Positions 23,566-34,306 of a DNA stretch of 64,000 bases are shown piece after piece. The first letter of the stretch is position 1. Each line of letters starts with the position of its first letter. The position numbers and the translations under genes are program-made. The DNA is from Arachis hypogaea (Eukaryota > Streptophyta > Magnoliopsida > Fabales > Fabaceae). The stretch is taken from positions 74,982,290 through 75,046,289 of the forward strand of contig NC_092048.1 of NCBI RefSeq assembly GCF_003086295.3, given 5' to 3'. The notes under the pieces were generated by a model. It made no database searches and was not told where the DNA came from. It saw only the letters and a program-made list of their open reading frames with translations.

Positions 23566-25104
23566 TGGTGCACGAATTGTGAATCACACGTTTCACAACT
23601 CGTACCACTAACCAGCAAGTGCATTGGGTCGTCCAAGTAATACCTTACGTGAGTAAGGGTCGATCCCACGGAGATTGTTGGTTTGAAGCAATCTATAGTT
23701 ATCTTGTAAATCTTAGTTAGAAAATCAATTATAATTATCAGTATGAATTGCGAAGAATAAAAGAGCATGAATTAAATACTTGTTCTGCAGTAATGAAGAA
23801 TATGTTGGAGTTTTGGAGATGCTTTGTCTTCTGAATCTCTGCTTTCTCCCTGTCTTCTTCTTCACCCACGCAAGGTTCCTCCTATGGCAAGCTGTGTGTT
23901 GGTGGATCACCGTTGTCAATGGCTACCATCCGTCCTCTCAGTGAAAAAGGTCTAGGTGCGCTGTCACCGCACGGCTAATCATCTGTCGGTTCCCACTCAT
24001 GTTGGAATAGGATCCATTGATCCTTTTGCGTCTGTCACTACGCCCAGCCCTTGTGAGTTTGAAGCTCGTCACAGTCATTCAATCCCTGAATCCTACTCGG
24101 AATACCACAGACAAGGTTTAGACTTTCTGGATTCTCAAGAATGCTGCCAATGGATTCTAGCTTATACCACGAAGATTCTGATTAAGGAATCCAAGAGATA
24201 TTCATTCAATCGAAGGTAGAACGGAGGTGGTTGTCAGGCACGCGTTAATAGGTTGAGGATGATGATGAGTGTCACAGATCATCACATCCATCATATTGAA
24301 GTGCGAATAAACATCTTAGATAGAAACAAGCGTGTTTGAATAGAAAACAGAAATAGTTGCATTAATTCATCGAAACACAGCAGAGCTCCTCACCCCCAAC
24401 AATGGAGTTCAGAGACTCATGCTGTCAAAGAGTACAAAGTTCAGATCTAAAATGTCATGAGTTGCAAAATAAATCTCTAAAAGTTGTTTAAATACTAAAC
24501 TAGTAACCTAGGTTTACAGAAAATGAATAAACTAAGATAATTGGTGTAGAAATCCACTTTTGGGGGCCACTTGGTGTGTGCTGGGGCTGAGACTTAAGCT
24601 TCTCACGTGCCTAGGCTGTTTCTGGAGTTGAACGCCAGGTTGTAACCTGTTTATGGCGTTCAACTCCAATCTGTAACCTGTTTCTGGCGTTTGACGCCAG
24701 ACTGCAACATGAAACTGGCATTGAACGCCAGTTTACATTGTCTATCCTTGAGCAAAGTATAGATTATTATATATTTCTGGAAAGCTCTAGATGTCTAGTT
24801 TCCAACGCAATTGAGAACGCGCCATTTGGACACCTGTAGCTCCAGAAAATCCATTTCGAGTGCAGGGAGGTCAGAATCCAACAGCATCTGCAGTCCTTTT
24901 TCAACCTGAATCAGATCTTTGCTCAGCTCCCTCAATTTCAGCCAGAAAATACCTGAAATTATAGAAAAACACACAAACTCATAGTAAAGTCCAAAAATAT
25001 GATTTTTATTTAAAAACTAATAAAAATATAATAAAAACTAACTAAATCATACTAAAAACATACTAAAAACAATGCCAAAAAGCGTATAAATTATCCGCTC
25101 ATCA
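23566..25104 (-). repeat. 5' LTR of element B
   Basis: It matches 13461-14988 at about 96%. It is 11 bp longer because of a duplicated CATACTAAAAA near 25050. The 31-bp array is at 24622-24731 with units at 24622, 24653, 24684 and 24715. Confidence 0.93.
24622..24731 (-). repeat. 31-bp palindromic minisatellite in the 5' LTR of B
   Basis: Four units at an exact 31-bp spacing, allelic to 14517-14626 in the other LTR. One arm base differs (24653), and the fourth unit has other changes. Confidence 0.88.
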
Positions 25105-25310
25105 AACGGCTTTTGGTTTTTTGTATCAGAAAAATTTGTTACAAAATATTATCTTGAATTGTAACAGTTTTATTTTTTGTTACAAAAACTTTTTGTAACG
25201 GGACATACTGCAACGGCCCCTTTTTTTGTTACAAATTTCTTTTGTTTCAAAATTTCGATTTCTTGTAACAATTTTTTTTGTTACAAATATTGCTTTTTCT
25301 TGTAGTAGTG
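25105..25310. mobile_element. Right terminus of a CACTA (En/Spm-type) transposon
   Basis: The sequence ends TTTTTCTTGTAGTAGTG at 25310. Read in reverse this is CACTACTACAAG, the standard CACTA terminal start. The preceding 200 bp hold repeated GTTACAAA and TTTGTAACA words in both orientations, as expected of CACTA subterminal repeats, and these also occur left of element B (13240-13455). The next three bases, TCT, would be the target duplication, but the left end is not in the window. The insertion interrupts an exon of an RPA-like gene. Confidence 0.75.
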
Positions 25311-26017
25311 TCTGCTGCTGATCTTCGGTGTGTTGCCGTCACTAAGGTGCATGATTTCTATTTTATTTTCAATTAGCTCTTTAAGTCAACTCTCGAGGAC
25401 TGACCTTTTCTTTTTTGCATGCAAAGGGTTATGCAAGGGATTATTTTCTAGAAGAGCTTAATGCACTAATTGGAAAGACTCTTCTGATCAAGTTAACTGT
25501 GAGGCTAGACAGCCTAAATAAATTTCAACTGTGCGTTATCACAGTTTCTAGGATATGTTCTGATCCTAACATTATCATGTCACTTGCTGCTCAAAAACAC
25601 CTTAATCAGGTAAGTTTCTTGGATTATCTTAACATTGCATTCCTTATAGATTTGTTAGATCGATCGTTGTTCACTTCTCTATATATATAAGCGGTTTCCA
25701 CCCTGACATTGCTTTCATCGCAGGCTGACTTGCAGAACATGGCCATCATTCCGGGCGATTACGATAATGATGCAGCTAGATCTGGCGACGTCAGCAGGGT
25801 TGTAACTTTGAGCACACCTCCTAACTCAAAGGAAACTACAATCTCGGCCATTGATTGTGAAGCCATGATTGCCCACACTCTTGTGAAATGGATCTGTCTC
25901 AGAATTGATTGTGGCGGCTCCTCCCATACTCCATCCACTGCATCCAAGAACCTGCTTCCTGCATTTGAGAAGTATATGACGAAGGATACCAATGATCCAA
26001 GAGCCACAAACCTCTGA
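25311..26017 (+). pseudogene. Helitron RPA-like protein, C-terminal exons
   Basis: Three exons join in frame: 25311-25346, 25427-25609 and 25724-26017, each with GT and AG borders. The middle exon encodes LIGKTLLIK followed by VSRICSDPNIIMSL, matching the end of the C-terminal OB-fold domain of plant RPA70-like proteins. The last exon gives a tail of about 97 residues ending at TGA (26015-26017). The first exon is cut by the CACTA terminus, so the N-terminal DNA-binding domains are missing here. Helitron RPA proteins are thought to bind single-stranded DNA during transposition. The exons visible here have no stop codons and look less decayed than the helicase. Confidence 0.65.
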
Positions 26018-29000
26018 GATCATGTTCTTTTGGTTCAGAATCGAGCTCTAATAAAATAAAGCGTGTCGTTTTGTGGACGCTGAATAAAGAGCTTTTCCTA
26101 TTTCGTTTCTATAAAATCATATGATCTTTACGCATCACACATACATCCGTGTTGATGTGCCTTATTGTTCGATGGCTAATTTATTGTAATGCTTCTAGGT
26201 GTTGCTTGAATCTTGGCAACCATTTAATGCAAAATAATTGACTTCAATTAACAGTGTCTCGCTGTTTAACGTGATCATTATGTGGAACCATATTGGTCTA
26301 TCGGGTCACGGCTTTACATGTGTTTGTTTATTATACATGAATTAAATTCCTATCATTCATGGCATGTCAGAACTTATATATATTTGTTAAAACAACTTAG
26401 TTTGCTGCATATTGAAACTAACCTTTTTGTCCATTGAATATTGGCCTCTCATTTATCTATAGAGGTTGGGTATTCAACACCATTGCAAACAATGTGCATT
26501 ATAAGAGATAACCGATTGTGTAGTGTTGTGTTCATGTGTCTCTATTCAATGCATTTTTTATCACAGTTTGGCATTACATGCTTCACAACAACGTTTCTTC
26601 CATACGGCTAACATATGTTTGCATTAAAATAAAAAAAAATTACGTTCTTCCATTTATCATTATAACAAGCTTGCCAATCACAATTTTTTTATTTCGGCTA
26701 GCACACTGCACGGGTTTCCTGGCAGGCGCACAAAGTATGGGTAAAAAAATGAAACCTCATCATCCGCAACGTGATGGGATCCACGGTCGACATTGCTCCG
26801 TCATCGGGTTATTCATTTTCGCATTCTTTTCAGCAATGCAATTTTCATGCGAACTTGAGATACAGAATCAATTTTGGGCTAGGTTTCAAGGAAAGTTATA
26901 TTTGAATTGGATCGGGTTTCCATGCCTGTCCTCCTCACATGCTTTCGGGTCAGTTATAATCTTTCCGATTCCCCACAAAACAAATGGGAGATTAGAGTTG
27001 TTTTAATTTTTTAAAGCAAGGAACGACAATAAAACTAAAATATTGGTTTATGGTGATCTTTTAATGTTGTTACATTATTCCTTCTGTAATTACAATTTTT
27101 CCACAATCAGGTTAAATGTTTATTTTTTTTCGTTCTTTTAAATGCCTGACTTAAATATTTCTTACATTCATTTTAACTAACCTTTCTTCGAATAAACAAA
27201 ACGAAGAATTTCTAAGTACCCTTTGTAAAGTAGTATCCATTAGTTTAAATTACGTAGTTTTTTATTGTATGTTATTTTCGTTTTCTCTAATGTAACTATA
27301 TCATAATTTTCCTTGCTTGTTGTGTAATTTGTTACTTTAAAATCAGAACTATTTTTGTGTGGTCGATGTTATCGGTTTTGTTTTCCTTGGCCATGCTCAA
27401 AACGAAATATATGAATTTTGCTCATTAATCAACATATATAACAAATTATCGTTAATATTAAATATACTTATTACCTTATCATGCTATATCATCAACTTGA
27501 TAGTTTAAAAGGATATTTCAATCTCAGAAAATTGGTTTCACTAAATATTACCAGTGTTTCAGGGGCATCGGATCCTGCTGAGCATCCACCGGTAGTGATC
27601 TTCTGTTAACTCACAGGGAGAAAAAATCCATATCCAGTGACAAAGTCAAAGATAATGGCTAGAGTTGACAAAGATGCTTTTAATTGTTCCCGCCTGGAGG
27701 TTTTTTGTGAGCCAACGATTTTATTCGCTCTAATCCCGAGCTGTTTGCTGACTTTTCCTTGAGCAAGTAGTCGTTGCTTACTGGCCAGACACAATTGAGG
27801 TACCGCATTCTCTGATCTCGTTGACTCATTTGTCTCAAAATGGTTTTCCCTGTTTAACGCCGTTGGTTAGGTTGTTATTTTTCCCTTCCCTTGGTTTGTG
27901 TTCATGGACCACCATGGTAAGCTTGCGAGGCAACGCAGCATGGCTTTCCTGAGCAACAAAAGGCGACGACTGCAACCGTTGTTACGTGCTGACTATTCCA
28001 AGAATGGTTTGTTTTTGGTTAACCGCTATCAACTTCATTGTGTTTTTTCTCTCAATATGCCCTTCTCTGTTTCTGTTTATAAATGATCATCATTTTTTCC
28101 CGGAGGGAACCAGTCAATTTTTTTGGCTATCTAGGTTAATCTGATATAGTTGGTCTACTGAATTGCTGCTGCTATCTGCCTTATTCGGGTTCAACTTTTG
28201 TTTACATTATAGCAGATAATCCGAACATACAACGACATGTGCCATCCCAGAGCCGGATGGGTGTACCGGACATATTCCCCACACCAGCTGTAACAAGGGA
28301 AGGTGACGTTACCATAGTTATTTGTACATTCTCAATCTGTCAATTACTAATTTTCCATTCAGTTACAGTCCCATCTTAGAGTTTCCTGCCATTCGATTGG
28401 ATGGCCGCTCCTATGATTTAGTTGACATGCGCATTCCGGTTGTTTTAAGTTTGTTTTGTTTATATTATTTTACTACGCGACGGTTACTTGGAAACTTCTG
28501 AGCATGCCTCTAACAACTTGCTTGCGTTGCAACGTTATCTTCGTTCAACATTTCTCGAACAAGAGCCAATCGGAAGCGTGCCATAACCCAGAAGAGGTTG
28601 GATATGATGTGCATCTTAACTTTTTCCAATGCGTTAGATGCGACTAATTGGTAAAAATCACAACAAAGTCCCCCATGATTTGGTTCGGTGCTACTCCAGA
28701 TCAGCATTCACACTGTCTTCAACCAAGAGTAACCGCAGCTAGGGTTGTTGCGTGATTTTGGCAGGGATTGTGGCACACATAAATTGTAATTATTTAATTA
28801 ATCTCGAATTGTTTACCAAATTCTTCTTACCGATGGTAATGCAAGGATTGTTCGCAGTCATCTTTATCTCAGCTGACTGCTCCTCATTTTTCCCATGCCA
28901 ACACTCTGGAAGTGCATATCTCTTCTGCATCCACTATTGAACCAGGTCAACCTCTTATTCACTTTGATTTTTTTCACACGTTACATCATGCATGCATAAC

Positions 29001-29039
29001 TGGATCATTTAGTTCCTTTTGCTCATTTTCTTGTGGTAG
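26018..29039 (+). other. Helitron interior between RPA and Rep, no confident exons
   Basis: Three kilobases of mostly AT-rich sequence. Possible first exons of the Rep gene are 27904-28004 (starts MDHHGK, contains NKRRRLQ, followed by GT) and 28213-28300, as plant Helitron helicase genes have several short leading exons. Neither is certain. Confidence 0.35.
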
Positions 29040-32000
29040 ATGTTTGGTCAATCAAGCTTCCTGTGAACAAATATTTTTTCTGTGGGACCAATATGTGGAT
29101 TCACGAGCACCTTGCAAAATCAGGGCCGAATAACACTATATTGTTTGGCATTTGTTGCATGAGTGGCAAAGTCACTTTGCCTTTGTTGCCAATTCCGCCT
29201 CCACTATTGATGTTGTTGTTGGATGGTAGTGATGACCAAGCTATGCATTATCAAAAACATATTAGGTCTTTCAATGGTATGTTTTCATTTATATCCATGT
29301 CAGAAAAGATACAGTACACAATTAACAAGGAGACCGCTCCTCCCATGTTTGTTATTAGTAGCCAGAATTATCATTCCATAAGGAGTTTAATGCCACAACA
29401 ATCTAACAAGCCAAAGTTTGCCCAACTATATTTTTATGATACTGGGAATGAGGTTCAAAACATAATTGACGCAATTAGGTGAGTTGCATTGTTTGTGCCT
29501 TCTGCCTAGCTGCTTAATTATTGATATGTTCACTACTTATGATAGGCTTACTTGGATATCTCAGTTGTTTAGTCTGTTGATGTTTTTGTAGGCACTCTGG
29601 TGAACATAAATCCATTGATCGAAAAATTGTAGCTGAACTAAGAGACATGCTTGATTCCCATAACTCCCTTGCTAAGTCGTTTTGGTATGCTAGGCAAAGA
29701 TTTGCTCAAGATTCAATGACTCCGCTTCGGCTCTGTCTTATTAAGAAAAGGAGTACTGATGGTAGAAGATATAATCTGTCGTCAACGTCTGAAGTTGCAG
29801 CTCTTATTGTAGGTGACTTTGATACGAAAAACCTTGCCAGAGATGTGATCATCGAGACACATTCAAACCTTTTGAAACGAATTGATGTTAATCACCCTCA
29901 GTACCTAACTCTCCAATATCCATTGCTATTTCCATACAGAGAAGATGGTTTTAGGAATGGCATTTTAATATCAGAAGAAAGATCTAAGCAGAATACTTAT
30001 AAGAGAGAAACCATTAACATGAGGGAATTTTTTTTCTTTTCGACTTCAGATGAGATCACATGAGTTGGAAGTACTACTAAAATCAAGATGCTTGTTTCAA
30101 CAGTTTTTAGTGGATAGTTACACCATGGTTGAGGCTGGAAGATTGAAGTATCATAGACACCGTCAAAACAAGTTTTGCTCCCATTAACTGTAGGGGCTGT
30201 ATAAGTGCCTAATTCAGGGTGAAACACAAGCTGCCAAAACTGGTCGACTAGTTATCTTGCCATCCTCCTTTATGGGTGTTCCTCGATACATGTATAACAA
30301 TTGCAAAGATGCATTTGATATATGCAGGTATGCCGGCTATCCTAGCTATTTTATTACTATCACATGTAACCCAGAGTGGAACGAGGTTAAAGAATGTGTT
30401 GCCAAATATTCACTAAAGGCAAGTGACAGGCCAGACATCATCTGTAGAGTGTTTAAAAATCAAGTTGGACAAATTACTAAAAGACTTAAAGAATGGATCT
30501 ATATTTGGAAAGCAAAAAGCAAGTAAGCATTTTTCACTGTATCTTTTCCAACTTCCTACTGCTATGTTAGTCTATTTTGTATCCTGTGTTGTTTTTCCCC
30601 TTACATAGTCTGCTTTTTTTTTTTCTTTGGAATATTTCAGTTGTCTATACAGTTGAATTCCAGATGTGTGGCCTTCCACACTGTCACATTTTGTTGTTTA
30701 TTTAACAAAATGAGAAACCAAGATCCTCCAATGATATTGAGCAGCATATCTCGGCGGAGATACCTGACGAACACATGCAACCTAAGCTCTACAAATTAGT
30801 CCAAAAGTTCATGGTTCATGTTCCATGTGGGGTGCTAAATATGAGCAGTCCGTGCATGGTCAAGGAAAAGTGTTCAAAGTTCTATCCGATGGCCTTCCAT
30901 GAGAAAACAGTAATAGATAATGCAGTTTCCCAAAGTATAAACGTTCAAATAATGGTCAAACCATTAATAAGAAAAATGTTGATGTTGACAATTGATTCAT
31001 TGTTCCATATAATACAAAGTTGCTTCTCAAGTATTAAATCCAACCACGCGTACGCGTCGCTAGGATTTTTTACTGGCCATGCGTAGGCATTGTCCATGTG
31101 TGCGCGTCATCTGTCAAATGCACCAGTCACGCGTACGTGTCGTCCATGTATACGCGTCGCTGCCAGCTTCTCAAAACTTCAATTTCTTGTGTTCCTTTCA
31201 CTTTTGCATGCTTCCTTTCCATCCTCTAAGTCATTCCTGCCCTATAAATCCTAAAAATACTTGACAAACATATCACGACATCGATGGTAATAAAAGAGGA
31301 TTAAAAATTAGCAAATTTAGGCCAAAGAAGCAAGTTTTCAATCGTAGCACAAAATTGGGAAGGAAAATGTAAAACATGCGAATTATATGCATAAGTGTGA
31401 GAATAATAGATAAAATCCACTCAATTTAATACAAAATAAACCACAAAATAGTGGTTTATCAAGTATGGTTGTCACATAAATGTTGAGTACACTTGCCAAA
31501 CGTCTGCCATTAAGTATTTTTTTTAAGTATATACATAAAGGTAATGATCGTGTGACTGCGTCCTTCTTCCGATCCCACAATTCAAATGATTCGGTTGTTA
31601 CTGTGGATGAAATTCAAAATTACTATGATTGTCGATATATATCTACGTGCGAGGATTCTTGGAGGCTCTTTGGTTTTGAGATTCAATTCAAAGAGCCTAA
31701 CGTCATTCGCCTACCATTCCATCTGCTGAATGAGCAAAATATTTTATACGAAGATCATCAGCTTATTGAAAATGTAATTGAGAGTGCGGAATCAAAAGAT
31801 AATATGTTTATTGGATGGATGGAGGTTAACAACAAATTTGATGCTGCCCGTAGGCTGACTTTCGCGGAGATGCCGTCGTATTTTGTTTGGGATAAGCAGG
31901 GACATATTTGGAAGCCTCGGAAGCAAGGTCATGTGATCGGTCGTCTCATCCATATTCCTCAGTCTCACAGAGAGGAGTACTATCTTCATATGTTATTGAA

Positions 32001-32300
32001 TTATCAAAAAGGGTGTCAGACATTTGCTGATATTCAGTCCGTTGATGGAGTTGTCCATGACACATACAAACAAGCATGTTATGCTATCGGGCTTTTGCAA
32101 GATGATAAAAAATTCATTGATGCAATAAATGAAGCCAGTTCATGGGCGTCACCATCTTATATCAGGAGGTTCTTTGCGATGCTTTTGATGTCGAATAACA
32201 TTATTCGCCCTGATATCGTTTGAGAACAATGTTGGAAATATTGTGCAGATGACATAATGTTTGACAACAGATAGATTCCAAGTAAAATTTGCGTTAGTTG
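29040..32300 (+). pseudogene. Helitron Rep (HUH endonuclease) region, decayed
   Basis: Exon 29040-29478 has the Cys-rich motif ICCMSGKVTLP and the KPKFAQLYFYDTGNE motif of the Helitron_like_N region. It joins 29592 onward. A frameshift lies in a T-run near 30033. The block from 30190 contains LPSSFMGVPRYM, TCNPEW and DRPDI. The Rep metal-binding motif reads GLPHCH (His-Cys-His at 30679-30687, where GLPHAH is usual), followed by a stop at 30703. Frameshifts follow near 30460 and 30945. A 424-bp insertion (31035-31458) splits the frame between LLLKY and GCHINVEY. The two-Tyr motif then has one extra T (run 31517-31524), so the two tyrosines fall in different frames. The frame 31520-32222 ends at TGA where Trp is expected. 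It cannot make an active Rep. Confidence 0.85.
31035..31458 (-). mobile_element. Inserted repeat with ACGCGTACGCGT palindromes
   Basis: It is flanked by TCAAGTAT at 31027-31034 and 31459-31466. If the last TCA belongs to the insert, the duplication is 5 bp (AGTAT). Read on the - strand it begins (TG)ATAAACCAC, the start of a perfect 9-bp hairpin (31436-31459), and ends in CG-rich words such as CACGCGTACGCGTCG. It has no coding region. It resembles a truncated LTR end or a non-autonomous element; the family is not established. Removing it restores the Rep frame. Confidence 0.6.
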
Positions 32301-32447
32301 GCACCATTATATTTTTCTAATGCTAAATTCACATTTGATTGTAAAAAAAAATCTTTTTATTAATTGTTTCTTGTGTTTTTTCCGAGTTAAATTTTATTAT
32401 CGTGCCAAAGTGTTTTGTTACATTCATCTTTTCTGTTGTGGATTTAG

Positions 32448-34130
32448 GTTTCGAGCGTTTCGCTAACGAGATCATGTCCACCACTCTCGCCAAGATTGAA
32501 GAATTGTTGCAGTTGAATGGTAGGACCCTAAAAGAATTTAGCGACCTGCCGTTTCCGGATTTGCTGGATTCCGTAGAGCCTCGTGACACGGTGTTCCTTG
32601 ATGAGCTCAATTTCAATAAGAACGAGTTGGCAACTATTTCTGTCGATTTAGTTTCCCGCTTAAATCAAAACTAGCGTGTTGCGTACGATACAATCTTTAA
32701 TGCAGTCAGCCGTGACATGGGTGGATTTTTCTTTGTGTATGGATATGGTGGAACTGGGAAGACTTTTCTTTGGAATTCACTATCCACTTCGATAAGGTCG
32801 AAAGGTCAAATTGTTCTCAACGTTGCATCTAGCGAAATTGCAACATTATTGTTACCAAATGGCCGAACTGCTCATTCACGATTTAAGGTTCTGCTTAGTG
32901 TTAACCAAGATTCCATATGTAATATAAGACAGGGCATGCCTTTGGCACATCTTATTTCATCTTTAAAATTAATTATATGGGATGAGGCACCTATGTTAAA
33001 CAAATTTTTCTACGAAGCACTTGACAAGTGCCCTAAAGATGTTCTTCGTTTTAATCATGGATCTAAGCCTGATGCCCTGTTTGGTGGAAAAGTTGTTGTT
33101 CTTGGAGGTGATTTTCGTCAGATATTGCCTGTCATTCCTCATGGTTCTCGAGAGGATATTGTTCATGCATGTATGAATTGTTTGTACTTGTGGCAGTCTT
33201 GCCAGGTGTTGTAATTAACCGAAAACATGAGGCTGTGTGGGGCCCGCAAGATCACCGCAGTGTGGAGTTAAAGAAATTTGCTGACTGGCTGCTTCAGTTA
33301 GGTGATGGGTTATTAGGAGACAGTATAGATGGCGAATCAGTGATTAGGATACCGGACAAATTGCTATTGGATATTGAGTTACCAGCTCTTCACGATCTGG
33401 TGTTGTTCGTTTATCCTGATGTGTTACTGCATATTTCTAGCGTGGACTATTTTAAGGACAGAAGTATATTGGCACCGACACTTGATGTTGTCATGAAAGT
33501 TAACAATCATGTCATGTCTTTACTCCCTGGCAATGAAAAGGTTTATCTGAGTTCTGACACACTATTGAACGAAGATGGTCACTTAGAATCTGAATTATAC
33601 ACGATGAGCACAGAGTCGTTGAATGCATTGAATTGTTCTGGTATTCTGGTATTCCACAACACAGGTTAGTTCTTAAAATTGGTGTCCCTGTCATGCTTCT
33701 TTGTAATATTGACCAATCTAATGGATTGTGCAACAGTACACAGATGCAAGTTAGGCAACTTGGTGATCATATATTAAGTGCGTCATATTATCGGGTCGTA
33801 ATGTTGGTCATGTTGTATTTATTCCTAGAATGAATATGGTCCCTAATAATGAAACATTACCAATCAAGTTTACCCGAAGACAGTTTCCAATTCTACTTTA
33901 CTTTGCAATGACCATAAATAAGTCTCAAGGACAGACACTATCAAATGTTGGTGTGTATCTTTCAACGCCAATTTTCACACATGGTCAGCTTTATGTTGCA
34001 CTCTCTTGAGTCAACAGTGCCTTGGGCCTCAAGATCTTGGTTGTTGATTCTAGTGGTATAGTCTCAAATCATACTATTAATGTTGTCTACCGAGAGGTTT
34101 TTGTCAATTTACTTCCTGCCGTTCGGTAGT
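32448..34130 (+). pseudogene. Helitron PIF1-like helicase region, decayed
   Basis: After an AG acceptor at 32447 the frame runs to TAG at 32672-32674 and then continues, in frame from 32675. Walker A GYGGTGKT is at 32741-32764, Walker B IIWDEAPM near 32975-32995, and GGDFRQILPV near 33105. The end LTENMRL follows after a frame change near 33213. The C-terminal block holds IPRMNM, FAMTINKSQGQTL and YVALS followed by TGA (near 34008), where an Arg is usual, and the domain ends near 34128. These are motifs of the superfamily 1 helicase that unwinds DNA in Helitron transposition. At least two stops and two frameshifts inactivate it. Confidence 0.88.
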
Positions 34131-34280
34131 GACCAAAATCTTCGTTGTTCAGCTCTCTTGCCTTGCTTTGAAGGTGTTATTCCCTTTAAATCTGTAATTA
34201 TTTGTTGCGAACGTGTTATTGTTTAGTTTCATCCCACCAGCATCTTGTGATTCACGATTCAAGATCTTTGCTACTATGTT

Positions 34281-34306
34281 CTCGTGCTTGACACGGGTAG
34301 AACTAG
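34281..34306 (+). other. Helitron 3' terminus: hairpin and CTAG
   Basis: CTCGTG pairs with CACGGG (one G-T pair) around a 5-nt loop at 34281-34297. CTAG follows at 34303-34306 and then T. This matches the rule for Helitron 3' ends (a short hairpin upstream of CTRR, insertion before T). Confidence 0.8.

Larger units (their letters stand above)
13461..25104 (-). mobile_element. Ty3/gypsy LTR retrotransposon B, complete, inserted in the CACTA
   Basis: The two LTRs (13461-14988 and 23566-25104) flank a - strand gag-pol frame, with the tRNA-Asp primer site beside the right-hand LTR. A 5-bp target duplication AACGG is present at 13456-13460 and 25105-25109. I count about 60 LTR differences in 1.53 kb, about 4%, so this insertion is clearly older than A and C. 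The gag-pol frame has four nonsense codons and no frameshift. The element carries a 31-bp palindromic repeat in four places. It lies within CACTA sequence. Confidence 0.95.
25311..34306 (+). mobile_element. Helitron, right part, non-functional
   Basis: It contains an RPA-like gene and a Rep/helicase gene in the order and orientation known for plant Helitrons. It ends with a hairpin and CTAG at 34303-34306, followed by T. The 5' TC end is not visible, because the CACTA insertion at 25310 separates it from this part. The Rep and helicase carry several stops, frameshifts and an inserted repeat, so this copy is dead. Confidence 0.85.

Noticed and set aside
26536..27006. 156-codon open frame on the + strand
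   Set aside because: No recognisable motif, composition like non-coding AT-rich DNA, and it lies within the Helitron interior with no supporting splice pattern.
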